The notes under the pieces were generated by a model that saw only the letters and a program-made list of their open reading frames with translations, had not been told where the DNA came from and did not search any database. A stretch of 64,000 nt of DNA from Patiria miniata (Eukaryota; Echinodermata; Asteroidea; Valvatida; Asterinidae), in the NCBI RefSeq assembly GCF_015706575.1, contig NW_024037058.1:12483547-12547546 (forward strand), read 5' to 3'. Every line of letters starts with the position of its first letter. The stretch's first letter is position 1. The translations under genes and the position numbers were made by a program. Below are positions 35,824-46,174 of this stretch, in pieces.

Positions 35824-36034
35824 GTGAGGAGAGGCGCACCTCCTTGCTGCAGGAGAAGAGGCAGCCCCCACCCCTGTGCCAGCCCCCTCTCCTTTCGTCT
35901 GCGCTAACTGCGGCAGAGACTATCATGCAAGAATTGGACTGCTCAGCCACAGCCGCCGCTGCAACAAAGAAGAAAAACCCCCAGGCGCAGTCCATCGTCA
36001 GTATTGACGGACGGATGCCTACTAGGCCTACAAC
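35824..36034 (+). mobile_element. 5'-truncated LINE end with zinc-finger tail
   Basis: Flanked by TTAGAAAAAAA (35813-35823) and TTAGAACAAAA (36035-36045), an 11-bp target duplication with one change. One frame at 35894-35962 reads FVCANCGRDYHARIG then LLSHSRRC, the C-terminal CCHC-type finger of many LINE ORF2 proteins. Copy B of the duplicated region has uninterrupted sequence at the matching place (about 45495), so the insertion most likely post-dates the gene duplication. Confidence 0.8.
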
Positions 36035-36135
36035 TTAGAACAAAATACATTGGTCGGTAAAGGCTCTAAGATAACGCTTCTGCCGTACAGATAACTATTG
36101 TTATAATTAGGAGCTTTCTTTGTTGAATTTATCTA

Positions 36136-36175
36136 GAGGTCAAGGTAGAAAAATCTTTACCAAGGACAAAGATCG
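36136..36175 (+). promoter_or_regulatory. Nuclear-receptor-like motifs upstream of copy A
   Basis: AGGTCAAGGT (36136-36145) contains the AGGTCA half-site. AGGACAAAGATCG (36163-36175) resembles a DR1 element. Both are kept upstream of copy B at similar spacing (45601-45639) within a conserved block of about 70 bp. Binding is inferred, not shown. Confidence 0.4.
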
Positions 36176-36252
36176 TATCACTTGAAAGCAAATATTTTCC
36201 CAACGGCGCTACAAATAGTATATTCAGTTGCATGAAAAAAGGACGGGGTGTG

Positions 36253-36330
36253 ATTGGATTTTGAATCCATACAAATTTAGTATTTTTTGGCTACTCGGCA
36301 CGGATGTTGTTTTCATAACGTTGCTGCAAA
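36253..36330 (+). promoter_or_regulatory. Core promoter of copy A, weak TATA
   Basis: An inverted CCAAT box (ATTGG, 36253-36257) precedes CATACAAATT, which stands where copy B has TATATAAAT. CTACTCGGC lies about 28 bases on, as a possible start region. The ATG is at 36331. Confidence 0.45.
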
Positions 36331-36715
36331 ATGGCTCACCGTTTAATTGTTAGCTTTGTAGTTGCTGCACTGGGTGCAAGTTTTATGTCCACTTCCGGCC
36401 TAATTGCATCCGAGTCTAACAAGATCTTTACTCTACCTGTTCTGGTGACATTCGGTCTGCTGGTCGGTTTAACGTACCTGGTAGGATCCGCCTACGGTGC
36501 CATCTTCGGCGAATACTATTTCTATGGGGACGAAGGGAGAGACTCGTACCTCATCCGGAAAGCACCTGCCGGTATGACCAGAGAAACCGGCATTGCGGAG
36601 ATGAAGCGATCGCGGAAAGTTGGTGCGATCCCGCCCGTCTACCCTAACGGCTGGTTCGCCGTCTTGAGGTCCGAGGAACTCAAGAAAATGGAGACGAAAT
36701 ACGTTCATGCGCTGG
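36331..36715 (+). CDS. nvd: nvd copy A exon 1
   Basis: 385 nt, ends in phase 1 at a GTGAGT donor. Encodes the membrane-proximal N-terminus and the [17 protein letters not shown] stretch before the Rieske domain. Confidence 0.92.
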
Positions 36716-39700
36716 GTGAGTCATTGTTTTCTGTCTGCACTCTGAAAAGTTCCGGGTCAGCGTCGACCCGGAATCTGGAGCCGACTCGACTCACACTCTT
36801 CATGGTCAAAATGACAATTTGTCGTGTGAAAACATGACACTTTTCTTGGTCAAAATGACTTTTTTTGTGTGTAAAAGGTAGAGTTTTCTCGGTCAACATA
36901 ACATTTTTTTGTCATTTTGTCTGGGAAAAGTGTCAGGTAGAATCTCACCCGGATATTGGACATTAAACCAGTAACGTTTGAGAATATTAGTGACTGATTC
37001 CAACTTATATTTTAGACTCCACAGTACCAATGATCATCAACTATGATACTCAATACTTTGCCTTTTTACATATTGGTAATTCAAATGTCAATATTGGGTT
37101 TCAAATTATTAAGGTCCCACCTATGAATTTATTATTTATTGAATACATTAGGGATGCACGTGGTTTGTATTCGTTTGCTGACTGAACACGTACTTTTTTG
37201 TGATCCGTGAACAGAGCTTTAAAACGGTCTTTGTGTTTAAAATGCCGTAAATTGAAAAGTACATAAGTGATTTAATTGATTCTTGTATTACAAGAAAGCT
37301 AATTAAATGGGCGTTCTTATCCTAGATTTCTAAAGTGCTACAGGCAAAACTTCATTCAAAAATTGGTCCGGCTATTGGGGATGCGTTTTTGTTTTTACTC
37401 ACGCTGTGTATCAGCGGGACCCCATTGGGCTGTAGTCCTCCAAGTCGGGAAAAACGCAACAAATGGGGACACACAGAGGATTTCTAACTAAAAAAGAAGC
37501 TCTTATTTATTTCGCCAAACGGACTTTGTGGTCAACTCGCCGCACCGCCATCACAAATGCAACTTCTGATTTCCATCATAGGCAAGCAGTCGAGCACAGC
37601 CTCACAAAATGCATTACATTGTAATAATTTTAGTAGCCAAACCTTTTAGTGACTATAGAAAGTAATCTCTGGAGCGCGCACCAAGGCCTAACAAAAGACC
37701 CAACGCACCAACAATGCGCCACCGGAGCCCGACGCTAGTGAACAAAAGCAACAACAAAGTGATATACAAACATAGCAAATCATAGATACCGGTTGACAAG
37801 GACAGGAAAACGGGTACACCAAATGTATTGAAAGAACCATTTGTCATTATTCTAGCATGGTAATTTACATATTGATCGCAGTCCAAAATCAGAACAAAAG
37901 GGCCTATAGTAATGGGTACTTATTGTTGCAGGTTTGCATCTGGCTGTGTTCCGAGGTGAGAGTGGCAAGGTGTACATCACGGATGCATACTGCCCTCATC
38001 TTGGCGCCAATCTAGCCATTGGCGGGAAGGTGAAGGGGGAGTGTATTGAGTGTCCTTTCCACGGGTGGACATACCGCGGGGATGATGGTAAATGCGTCAA
38101 AATCGGCTACGCAGAAAAAGGTATTATGAATAAAAATCAGATAAATAGTGTTAAAATGTGAACGAAAATGGGACTCCGTGATATTGACTGGTTCAGATGA
38201 TGCATTAACAAGTTTAAACGAGCGTATAAAGTACATCTGCTTGCAGAGGGCACAAGGTGTTCTATTCGATTGTTCTACATGGCGATTCATGCCTTATGGA
38301 GTAATCCTATACAATAGCACTGCCCGGCTCTCTGTACCAGTCAACAACCGGAGCCAGCTGGCGGAGTCGGATCTGAAATAGCAGTGTAAACAAAAACGAA
38401 ACACAAACACAAAGCAGCGAAAAAATTGTGTTAGCCCCCCCCCCCCCATGATAACGTTTATTGGCTGTCTACTGACAAGTTTCGAAAATTCCTATAGAAC
38501 TAATTGCGGCCCCAAAGTACATTCTAACCGTGCACACTTAATGCTGCCGAAGACAATGATTTCAATAACGTTTGAAACCATTTGAAAGGAAGCTTACATT
38601 AGTCGCTAACAATGAAGTAAGATATGTCATGATATTTGCACAGTTTCATTTTTGAGTATTTGCAAATGGTGTCCCTCACCTTTAACATCCTAGTGCCAGA
38701 CTTTGTCAAGGTGGACACGCATCAATGCCATGAAATCGCCGGCTACATTTGCCTATGGTTTCATGCTGAGAAGGAGGAGCCTAGCTGGTTTCCGCTCCAG
38801 GACGTGGAGGCCAAGATGAGCACAATGGGCAAAGTTGGATTCTTCGAAGCCTACGTGGAATGCCACGTACAGGTACAGGACCGGATATGGGGATATTGAC
38901 ACCAATGATGAATTCCTCAATTATAATTAAAAACAGTTGGAGAAAATACTCACAATTTAACACGGTCAAAACACACGTCAGATTAAAACTTGATTGTCAC
39001 TCTTCTCATTTTCTGTTCAATAGTGGGACTTTAAGTATGGAATTTTTCCTTTTTTTTTCATCTCAAGATGATTGTCCCTGTATGCAGTATGCAGTTCAGA
39101 AGACCCAGTGTTGTTAAAGAAAACCATCCCTCCATTAAACTGCAATGAAAGCACAAAACTTTCGGCTCCAATTTCATTTCAAATTTCTCAGAAATGGAAG
39201 AAAAGCTCCCAGATAAAATCTATAACTGCTGCACAACCCGCAATTACAAGGGTCGCAACCTAACTAGGGGCTTTACTGGCTGGCAATGTAAAATACACGG
39301 TTGTCCGTTGTAATATCGGTAATTCTTTCACCGATTGAGTGTCACTTTTACATGCAGATTTTCGGACGTACACCTAAGCATTAACACTCGGCAACGTTCA
39401 GTACATGTCTTTGTTTTAAAATAACATAAAAAAGAATTTCAAATTGGCACTGAAACTGAGGGCTTCAGTGGTGTCTTTTTTACAAGATTTTTTTAAAGGT
39501 CATCGAATCATTTAATAGCTTAGTACTAAGAGCCTGGGTTTCATAGCTCATTTGAAATTCGTCTATTAACTGTTATAACTTGTAAGGGACTATTGTAAGT
39601 AAGTAAATTGAACTGGAATTGTACAATATAAATCTAAGATATATTACTCGTCTGTCACCTATTTCGTGCAAATAGGAGAGGGCTTATCCGTATGAGCATG

Positions 39701-42700
39701 ATCAAATAATCTTAACCTCCGCTTTACGAAGTTTCTTGTATAAATTTGCAGAAACTTAGCTCGACAATAAAGTAGTTCAATATCCCCTTTTTTTAGCATT
39801 ATCAATGCGGATTTGTAATGAAGCTCTTCATATAAAGTGACAATCTTCAAGCCGATGTAATTGAGCAGAACGTTTTGTTACAATAGAGCTAAAATTCCAA
39901 GATTACACAATATTTCAATAAACATTGTAAAACATAAAGTTGCCAGAAATATACTTTTCAATCATACTTTTGCAAATATACTGCGTAAGTCAGTTAAACA
40001 CTTCCCTGTCAGTGTTGCTCGGTTACATGCGTATCATAGTTCGCTATCTTTATTTCTTTTTTTTTTCTTATTCATTTTTCTTTTGCAGGATATTATTGAG
40101 AATGGTGGAGACATACCGCACCTAAATGTCGTCCATGGACCGTAAGTGAGATTCGTCTTTTGTGTGCACTTTTTTCTGGTTTTTTTTCTTTCTTTTGTTA
40201 AATTCAGGATTTCATTTGTCCCCCCATTCTTTTTTTAGAAATCCTGAATTGCAATCCGGAATTGCAGAATTGTACCGTTGGGGTGTATGTAGGGACATGC
40301 ATGGCACATGACGCAGTGTACAGGCAATTTCTGGTTCAGGTTCAATTTCTGAACAATTTCTGGTTCAGGGCAATCTCCAAGAAGAAGAGGAAAAGCAAAT
40401 GTCCATTCCATGTTATATTTTTTTATGGATTTCCATGAAACTGGTGGCATAGTGTCATTTGTTCACATTGAGGGTCTCCACGTTTCCTGTGCACGAAGGT
40501 TGGCATGCAAGTAAAGTAACCTTTTACTGTGGTACAGTGATGGAACATTTATATTTCCTTGGAAGTAGCTTACCTGCTCTCACCTGTAGCTGGTAGCATG
40601 AACTAGCCGCCTGTGAACATGTATTAACTAGTCACTCTTCACTTTCCAAACAGCTGTTCCCGCGAGCTGCTGAAAATCGAATGGCGCGACAAGCCTACAG
40701 CTATTTGTATGCAAAATTGAGTTAGACTGGTATGCCAAGCGTCCATATAATCCTCCAGCTGGTACAGTTCGCCTGGATCGTTCGTGATTTTCTATGCTTT
40801 CGACAAGAGTCTCGATCTCACAAACTGACCCTCTATTTTGGTGAACTTATCCAGTCCAAAAATAATCGAACAAACAAACAAACATAGTGTTTCATAGATG
40901 AGCTGCAACCGCCACCAAATAGTCGGGGGAAAAGACTGAAACAATGTTTCAAAGACGAGCTAAAACCCTCTCTGATGTAAAAAAAAAAAAAAAAAAAAAA
41001 GGTGGGTAAAAAACACTCGACGGAGCAACATTGCCTTTGTAGAAGCTTTCAAAGAGTTTGCTCTAAAAGAACAGGGAAACTTGACCCATTGTGTTTTCCG
41101 TAAAATATTTATGGATATATCTTCTTTTCTTTTTTTTCATTTAAAGACAAATATACGACAAGCACTACACCGGGACATTTGAAGTGCACGAAACCAAGAA
41201 ACATATCGGCATTACCGCCTCCTCGTTTGTCCGGAAAGACTCCAAAAATATCTGGAGTTATTTCAGTCCAGAATATAAGAAACAAAAGAGGGAGATATAC
41301 CAGGAGCAGGTAAAACATTGTGCCGTTTATGTAATCGTAGACAGGGAAGCATTTTTGTTCAATTACTAAGGCCACTGTGACGCTTTTGTCTATACCCGTA
41401 TTGCTGCACTTGCCAGATAGTGCAGTATGAAGCGGTTTCCTTTAACTACGGTTTTCTTTAACTAAAAGGAAAGGAAAGAAAGTTAAAGTTGTTCTCCAAA
41501 TCTGAGACACCTCAGATCAATGACCTCTCTAAGCGTTATAAATATAGATGGTGGGGTGAAATGTTATAACAATCTTCCGTGCATAAAAGTTTGTAGCAAT
41601 TAATATGAAAAAAGTACACTGATATCATGACAATTTATTAAAAGATAATATGAGAAAGCACATGGACTTCATGACAATTTATTACAAGCAAATCATCGCT
41701 CTGCGTATCTACCCAATGGCTTGGGTCCCTATCCTCCTGTACGCATGGTGTACCCGATGTCATCTACCACTTTCTTAACCTCGTCCCCAGGGTGTCGAGC
41801 AGTACGCGCCCACAACTACCTGCTCTCTCACCCTGGTGATGGATCATTTGCATGTGCAAAATGTTTGCACACGTATGCAAATGAGGAATAGTCTGGTGCC
41901 TGCCTGTACGTTACTTTGGAAATAACACCAACTACACGATATAAATCCATTACTAACCAATTGCGGTATCGAATCAGGATACGGAGAGAAAGTTTCCTAT
42001 CCAGGACTTACTATTGGAAACGAGGTTGGAAATAAAGTAAGCACTGGGGACGAGGTTGTCCCTTTCCTTCTTCGTGTAGGTAGCGTACATTATGAGAGGC
42101 CCCTTACCACCGTGCCATATTATATTGATGGATATTTGTTTTTGTTTGTTTTTAATGTCTTTGAAATTTCCCCCCTTTTTTTGGTTGAAATTAGCACGGG
42201 CCAGGCCTGTGCTTTGTGGATTTCGGCAAGGAGCTCTTGGTTATTGCCAACACACCCGTCGGGCCGCTCAGACAGAAATTGACCTACGTCCTGTACAGCC
42301 CGTTTACCAAGGGACTCAAAAATGCAATCGTCAATAAGCTGAGACTGTATTTCAGCTTCCTTGCAGTAAGTACTTCATGTTTTAATTGGACCTCTCCTTC
42401 TACCAGAAAAAAATTAAGGAATTGCATTCTGGGCATCGGAATTCTGTGTAATAATATTCAGCGTTTAAACACTGTAAATACACCCATGTCTATAAGCTAA
42501 ACACAAGTTAACAAGAGGCAATTGCATTGTAATCGGAGTGGTTGATATTGTGGGGGGTTTTTTCTGAGGAAAGCCGAATTTCAGTTACAAGTAGCTGCAA
42601 AACTGAAACCGGTTGGTTGGCTTCAACCGGCTTTTTGAGGTTACAAACAGTTAAGATTGAAATAACAGATCCTGGATTTCAGTGAGTGACTTGGATATGG

Positions 42701-43119
42701 GTTTAATACATCGGGTGACCCTGATCCGGATTGCATAGGGTGACCCGGATACTGTTTGCGTAGGGTATCCCGTATCAGCCTCCATCGGACATTTCAGATC
42801 CAAGCTTTATCAGATGACCAAGCTCCAGGTTTAACCATTCTGGATCTGGATCCAGGGACCCCTTTAACGGGTCTTGTTTGACCTGGGTTAGGTCACATCG
42901 GACATGGGAATTTGTATGTACTAATCAGTCACTACAAATGTTTTGATTTATGCATAACAGCTACAAGGAGACTTTGTCATCTGGGCCAATAAGACCTACC
43001 TGAGCAAACCGCAGTACGTCAAGGAGGACAGTCCCACTGTCGCACATCGCCGATGGTTCTCCCAGTTCTACACGGAGCATAGCCCGAGGTACAACCCTCC
43101 TGACCCGCTACAATGGTGA
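36331..43119 (+). CDS. nvd: Cholesterol 7-desaturase (Neverland/DAF-36 type Rieske oxygenase), copy A
   Basis: Seven exons, 36331-36715, 37932-38120, 38694-38872, 40089-40141, 41147-41309, 42195-42365 and 42961-43119, join through GT-AG introns to 432 codons, the family's usual size (about 430). The family is an ER-associated Rieske non-heme iron oxygenase that converts cholesterol to 7-dehydrocholesterol. Seen: hydrophobic N-terminal segments (about 4-19 and 34-58); the Rieske centre C149-P-H151 ... C169-PF-H172 with the usual 17-residue gap; [11 protein letters not shown] (213-223); the mononuclear-iron motif D259-x2-H262-x4-H267 in [16 protein letters not shown] in exon 6; and a KEDS...[10 protein letters not shown]-terminus. 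No broken residue was found. Copy B lies 2.7 kb downstream, same strand, about 93% identical. A possible polyadenylation signal AATAAA is at 43299-43304. Confidence 0.93.
37420..37770 (+). repeat. Dispersed repeat in intron 1 of copy A
   Basis: Matches 52383-52810 in intron 3 of copy B. Shared: GTCCTCCAAGTC, CTCTTATTTATTTCGCCAAA, CAACTCGCCGCA, CAGTCGAGCACA, ATTACATTGTAA and AACAATGCGCC. It is absent at the matching place of copy B intron 1, so it moved independently. The ends could not be fixed and the class is unknown. Confidence 0.6.
37932..38120 (+). CDS. nvd: nvd copy A exon 2 (Rieske iron-sulfur site)
   Basis: 189 nt, phase 1 at both ends. Carries the whole [2Fe-2S] site: CPHLG and CPFHGW. 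Identical in protein to copy B, differing at about five synonymous bases. Confidence 0.95.
38694..38872 (+). CDS. nvd: nvd copy A exon 3
   Basis: 179 nt. The acceptor CATCCTAG supplies TG to complete V192; the exon ends at Q251 in phase 0. Contains [11 protein letters not shown]. Eight residues differ from copy B. Confidence 0.9.
40089..40141 (+). CDS. nvd: nvd copy A exon 4 (iron-ligand micro-exon)
   Basis: Only 53 nt (phase 0 in, phase 2 out), between a TTTTGCAG acceptor and a GTAAGT donor. Holds the D-x2-H-x4-H catalytic iron motif. Identical in protein to copy B. Confidence 0.92.
41147..41309 (+). CDS. nvd: nvd copy A exon 5
   Basis: 163 nt, from a TTAAAG acceptor to a GTAAAA donor. Encodes [11 protein letters not shown] through the charged [12 protein letters not shown] stretch, where copy B is one codon shorter. 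Confidence 0.9.
42195..42365 (+). CDS. nvd: nvd copy A exon 6
   Basis: 171 nt, phase 0 both sides. Begins [14 protein letters not shown] and ends LRLYFSFLA at a GTAAGT donor. Eight residues differ from copy B. Confidence 0.92.
42961..43119 (+). CDS. nvd: nvd copy A exon 7 and stop
   Basis: 159 nt including TGA. Encodes [14 protein letters not shown] through HRRWFSQFY to DPLQW. The protein is identical in both copies and the DNA differs at about three bases. Confidence 0.93.
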   Translation, partial: LQGDFVIWANKTYLSKPQYVKEDSPTVAHRRWFSQFYTEHSPRYNPPDPLQW

Positions 43120-44500
43120 AACCTAGGTCCATATATAGGCTCTCCGAAAATATTGCAAACAGATTATATACATTCCCTTAAAATAAAAACTATTCACATT
43201 TCCATGTAGAATAACAAACGCTTGCTAAAAAAAAACAGTTCAAGTAACTGACCTGAGCCATGCCATGCAAACGGGTAATGTCTTCATTATCTTCGGAAAA
43301 TAAATGCTTCCACAGCTATTGTTCATCAGTTTTTGGTTAATTATTTTGTGAAAAAATTTCAATAATGTATCAACGAAAAACTGTATATTTTTTATTCCAG
43401 TTATAAGCAGCTAGGCCTATATCAGTGCTTAACGTGTTGTTCGATTTTCTTTTGTTTTAGATCAAGCTTTATATTCATGTAGTTGATAGTTAAATTTAAG
43501 GTGCAGTAGGCAAAAAAAAAAAGTTAAATCAGAATGAAGTCATCCTGCGATGCATTATGTTTGAAATATATATGTATAGGATTGCATGTATTGTCATTCC
43601 CATTATCGGGCATTGATCATGAGATTTAAAAAAAAAATGATCTTCATTATCCCGAAATATAACTTCGTGAAAAAAAGGTCTTTCTTACAGGACGTCATTA
43701 TGATGAAATAATGATGAAAATGTCGAAATCTATCTTTGTTGTAAGATGTTGTCATACCAAGGAAAACATTGCATGAAGTGTAAAACACAACGCTGCAATC
43801 AAGCTGGATTCATTTGATTCGTTTAGTGCTGGTTGTTCATATAGGTTCAATCGAAAGCGAAATGTAGTAAGCATATGGTAACCGTGGTTTGAGTTTTATT
43901 GATTTGAATGTATTTGACACACTACACAAGGATATCTGAAGGATATCTGAAGTAGGTCTATGTCAGAGAGATTTACTTAGTATATTTTGTGTTTATATAA
44001 TTTGGTTTCAGTTTTACATATGCCCGCTGAATACTAATTCGAAATCTATATGTTCTGCGAAAAAAATTACGTCCTTGAAGAGAAAAAAAAAGAGACACAT
44101 TTATAACTGACAGAGAAACGCTTTAGTTGGCAAATGCCAAACTGATGAGAGACAATGAGAAGACACTAGATCTTTTCGTGATTGGACATTTCGAAAAACA
44201 GGTCGCTTTCAGTTTTCTGTGAATCTTCATAGTTAGTAGACTGTTTTTTATTCAGTGTTTGTAGAGACTGTTGATCGATATACTAAATGACTTGTATAAT
44301 ACCGCCATGATTGATTTTAGAATTTCAAATTGGAACGAACAAATCTACGAATATCCACACTGACCATGTGTGGCTAAAATCAATTGAAAGTGTTCGGCAA
44401 AGATCAAGTTTTGCATTTCTTCAATAAAATGACCACTACTAACCACAGGATGACAGTGTTATTACAGTGTAATATTACATTATTTTTACAGAGTGTGGGT
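43120..44500 (+). other. Copy A 3' region and duplication junction
   Basis: Sequence to about 44330 matches the region after copy B (56745-57990), for example GATTGG-CATTTCGAAAAACAGG and TTTAGAATTTCAAATTGGA. From about 44360 on it instead matches sequence upstream of copy A (34280 onward). The duplication junction therefore lies at about 44330-44360. Confidence 0.6.
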
Positions 44501-44950
44501 ATGCACGTGCATCTATATATGCAACCCACTCACCGCTGCCAATCGGAGTAGCCGTTTCCTACTCCAGACGATTTCGATTGGGAAGGTGTATTTCGTAGTT
44601 GTTTTTGTTGCTCCCTGGACACAGCAAGTTCAACGTCCCTATGTGCGTACCTTTATCAAACATCAATGAAACGTCATTGTCCAAACAAATTGTGCACATA
44701 TAGTATATGTGCACGGGTGTTTACCAAACAGTACACGCCCGCTGAGTCGGTCATAATCTGAAGATCAAAAGGCATTTGCAGCTCGAAGGTCTTATATACG
44801 CGTTTGCATCATTTGTTAGCCCGCCCCACTCGTGGTGTCGAGTGGTTGGTCTGTCTATCACTGGGTACATATATGTAAAAGGTTACCTTTGGCGGGGAAA
44901 ATGCACCTTTACCTTCCTTTCGAAAGACTCGATCAAACAAACACCGGGTT
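44500..44950 (+). repeat. Third copy of the repeat seen at 32646-33130 and 34810-35195
   Basis: Matches through TATGCACGTGCATCTAT, GACGATTTCGATTGGGAAGG, GACACAGCAAGTTCAACG, TGGTGTCGAGTGGTTGGTCT, CCTTTGGCGGGGAAAATG and GACTCGATCAAACAAACA. Non-coding; lies between the two oxygenase copies. Confidence 0.65.
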
Positions 44951-45600
44951 GCACGTACTCGGGATTCTGGGAAAATTTGAAAAAGGTACACCAAAAGAAA
45001 ACTAGAGGTTTGCGTTTGTCTTTTTAACAAGCGCAGGGTGATTGGGCACCGAACTATTTCGTTTGATATTGTCTAACTCGGTGGTAGAAGTTTAGTGAAA
45101 CAAATCAGAAGTATTATTAAATTGAAAGTTTTGTTCGCATTTTGCAGTTATTAATTTGAACAAATGAATTTGAGGAACTATACATTTAAAGCAATATTGT
45201 ATTAACGCATTATTTTCCGCTTTGATAGGCACCGGTTGAAATTGTGCATTTTAATTGGCAGGTTATGTTTATAGTTCAGACAGCAATATGCTGCATGCGT
45301 TAAAAATAATTCATGGAAATATTAACACGAATGTATGGGTTTTAATTAAAACTCCTCAATATTGTTTTTTGGTTAGCGCTTCACACGAACAATTGAAGCA
45401 ATGCTGACATGTTCTGGCACACGTTCAAACCTACTCAGTGAGGATACAAATAGCAACAATAGATAAATATCTGGTTATTTTTATCACTTCAGAAAAAAAA
45501 TACATTGGCCGTTGCCCCAAAGCCTATTTACAAGATAATGCTTCAGACGTACAGATAACAAATGTTATAATTAGCAAATGTCTTTGTTGATTTTATCTAG

Positions 45601-45639
45601 AGGTCAAGGTGGATAAACCTTTACCAAGGACAAAGACCG
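45601..45639 (+). promoter_or_regulatory. Nuclear-receptor-like motifs upstream of copy B
   Basis: AGGTCAAGGT (45601-45610) and AGGACAAAGACCG (45627-45639), the same pair as upstream of copy A, in a region where surrounding bases have drifted. Confidence 0.4.
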
Positions 45640-45717
45640 TATCGCTTAAAAGCAAATATTCCAACGGCGCTTTATATTTTATCATATTAAAAGTTGCATA
45701 AAAAGGGACGGGATTTG

Positions 45718-45789
45718 ATTGGATTTTCAAAATCTATATAAATCCAGTATTTTCTCGTCACTCGGCATAGAATTTTACTTGTCTGCAAA
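45718..45789 (+). promoter_or_regulatory. Core promoter of copy B, TATA present
   Basis: Inverted CCAAT (ATTGG, 45718-45722) followed by TATATAAA (45735-45742). A TCACTC initiator-like word lies about 25 bases downstream (45758-45763), and the ATG is at 45790. Confidence 0.55.
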
Positions 45790-46174
45790 ATGGCTCGCCG
45801 TTTATTTGTTAGCTTTGTGGTTGCTGCACTGGGTGCGAGTTTTATGTCCACTTCCGGCCTAGTTGCATCCGAGTCTAGCAAGATCTTTACTCTACCTCTT
45901 CTTGTGACATTCGGTCTGCTGGTCGGTTTAACGTACCTGGTAGGAACCGCCTACGGAGCCATCTTCGGCGAATACTATTTCTATGGGGACGAAGGGAGAG
46001 ACTCGTACCTCATCCGGAAAGCACCTGCCGGTATGACCAGAGAAACCGGCATTGCGGAGATGAAGCGATCGCGGAAAGTTGGTGCGATCCCGCCCGTCTA
46101 CCCTAACGGCTGGTTCGCCGTCTTGAGGTCCGCGGAGCTCAAGAAAATGGAGACGAAATATGTTCATGCGCTGG
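45790..46174 (+). CDS. nvd: nvd copy B exon 1
   Basis: 385 nt, same donor GTGAGT. Seven residues differ from copy A (positions 3, 6, 25, 30, 37, 53 and 115), mostly in the hydrophobic N-terminus. Confidence 0.92.

Noticed and set aside
36469-36708. Antisense open frames over oxygenase exon 1 in both copies
   Set aside because: Shadow frames of the conserved exon; no family features.
37420-37770. A solo LTR
   Set aside because: No defined ends, target duplication or internal partner could be seen, so it is left as a dispersed repeat of unknown class.
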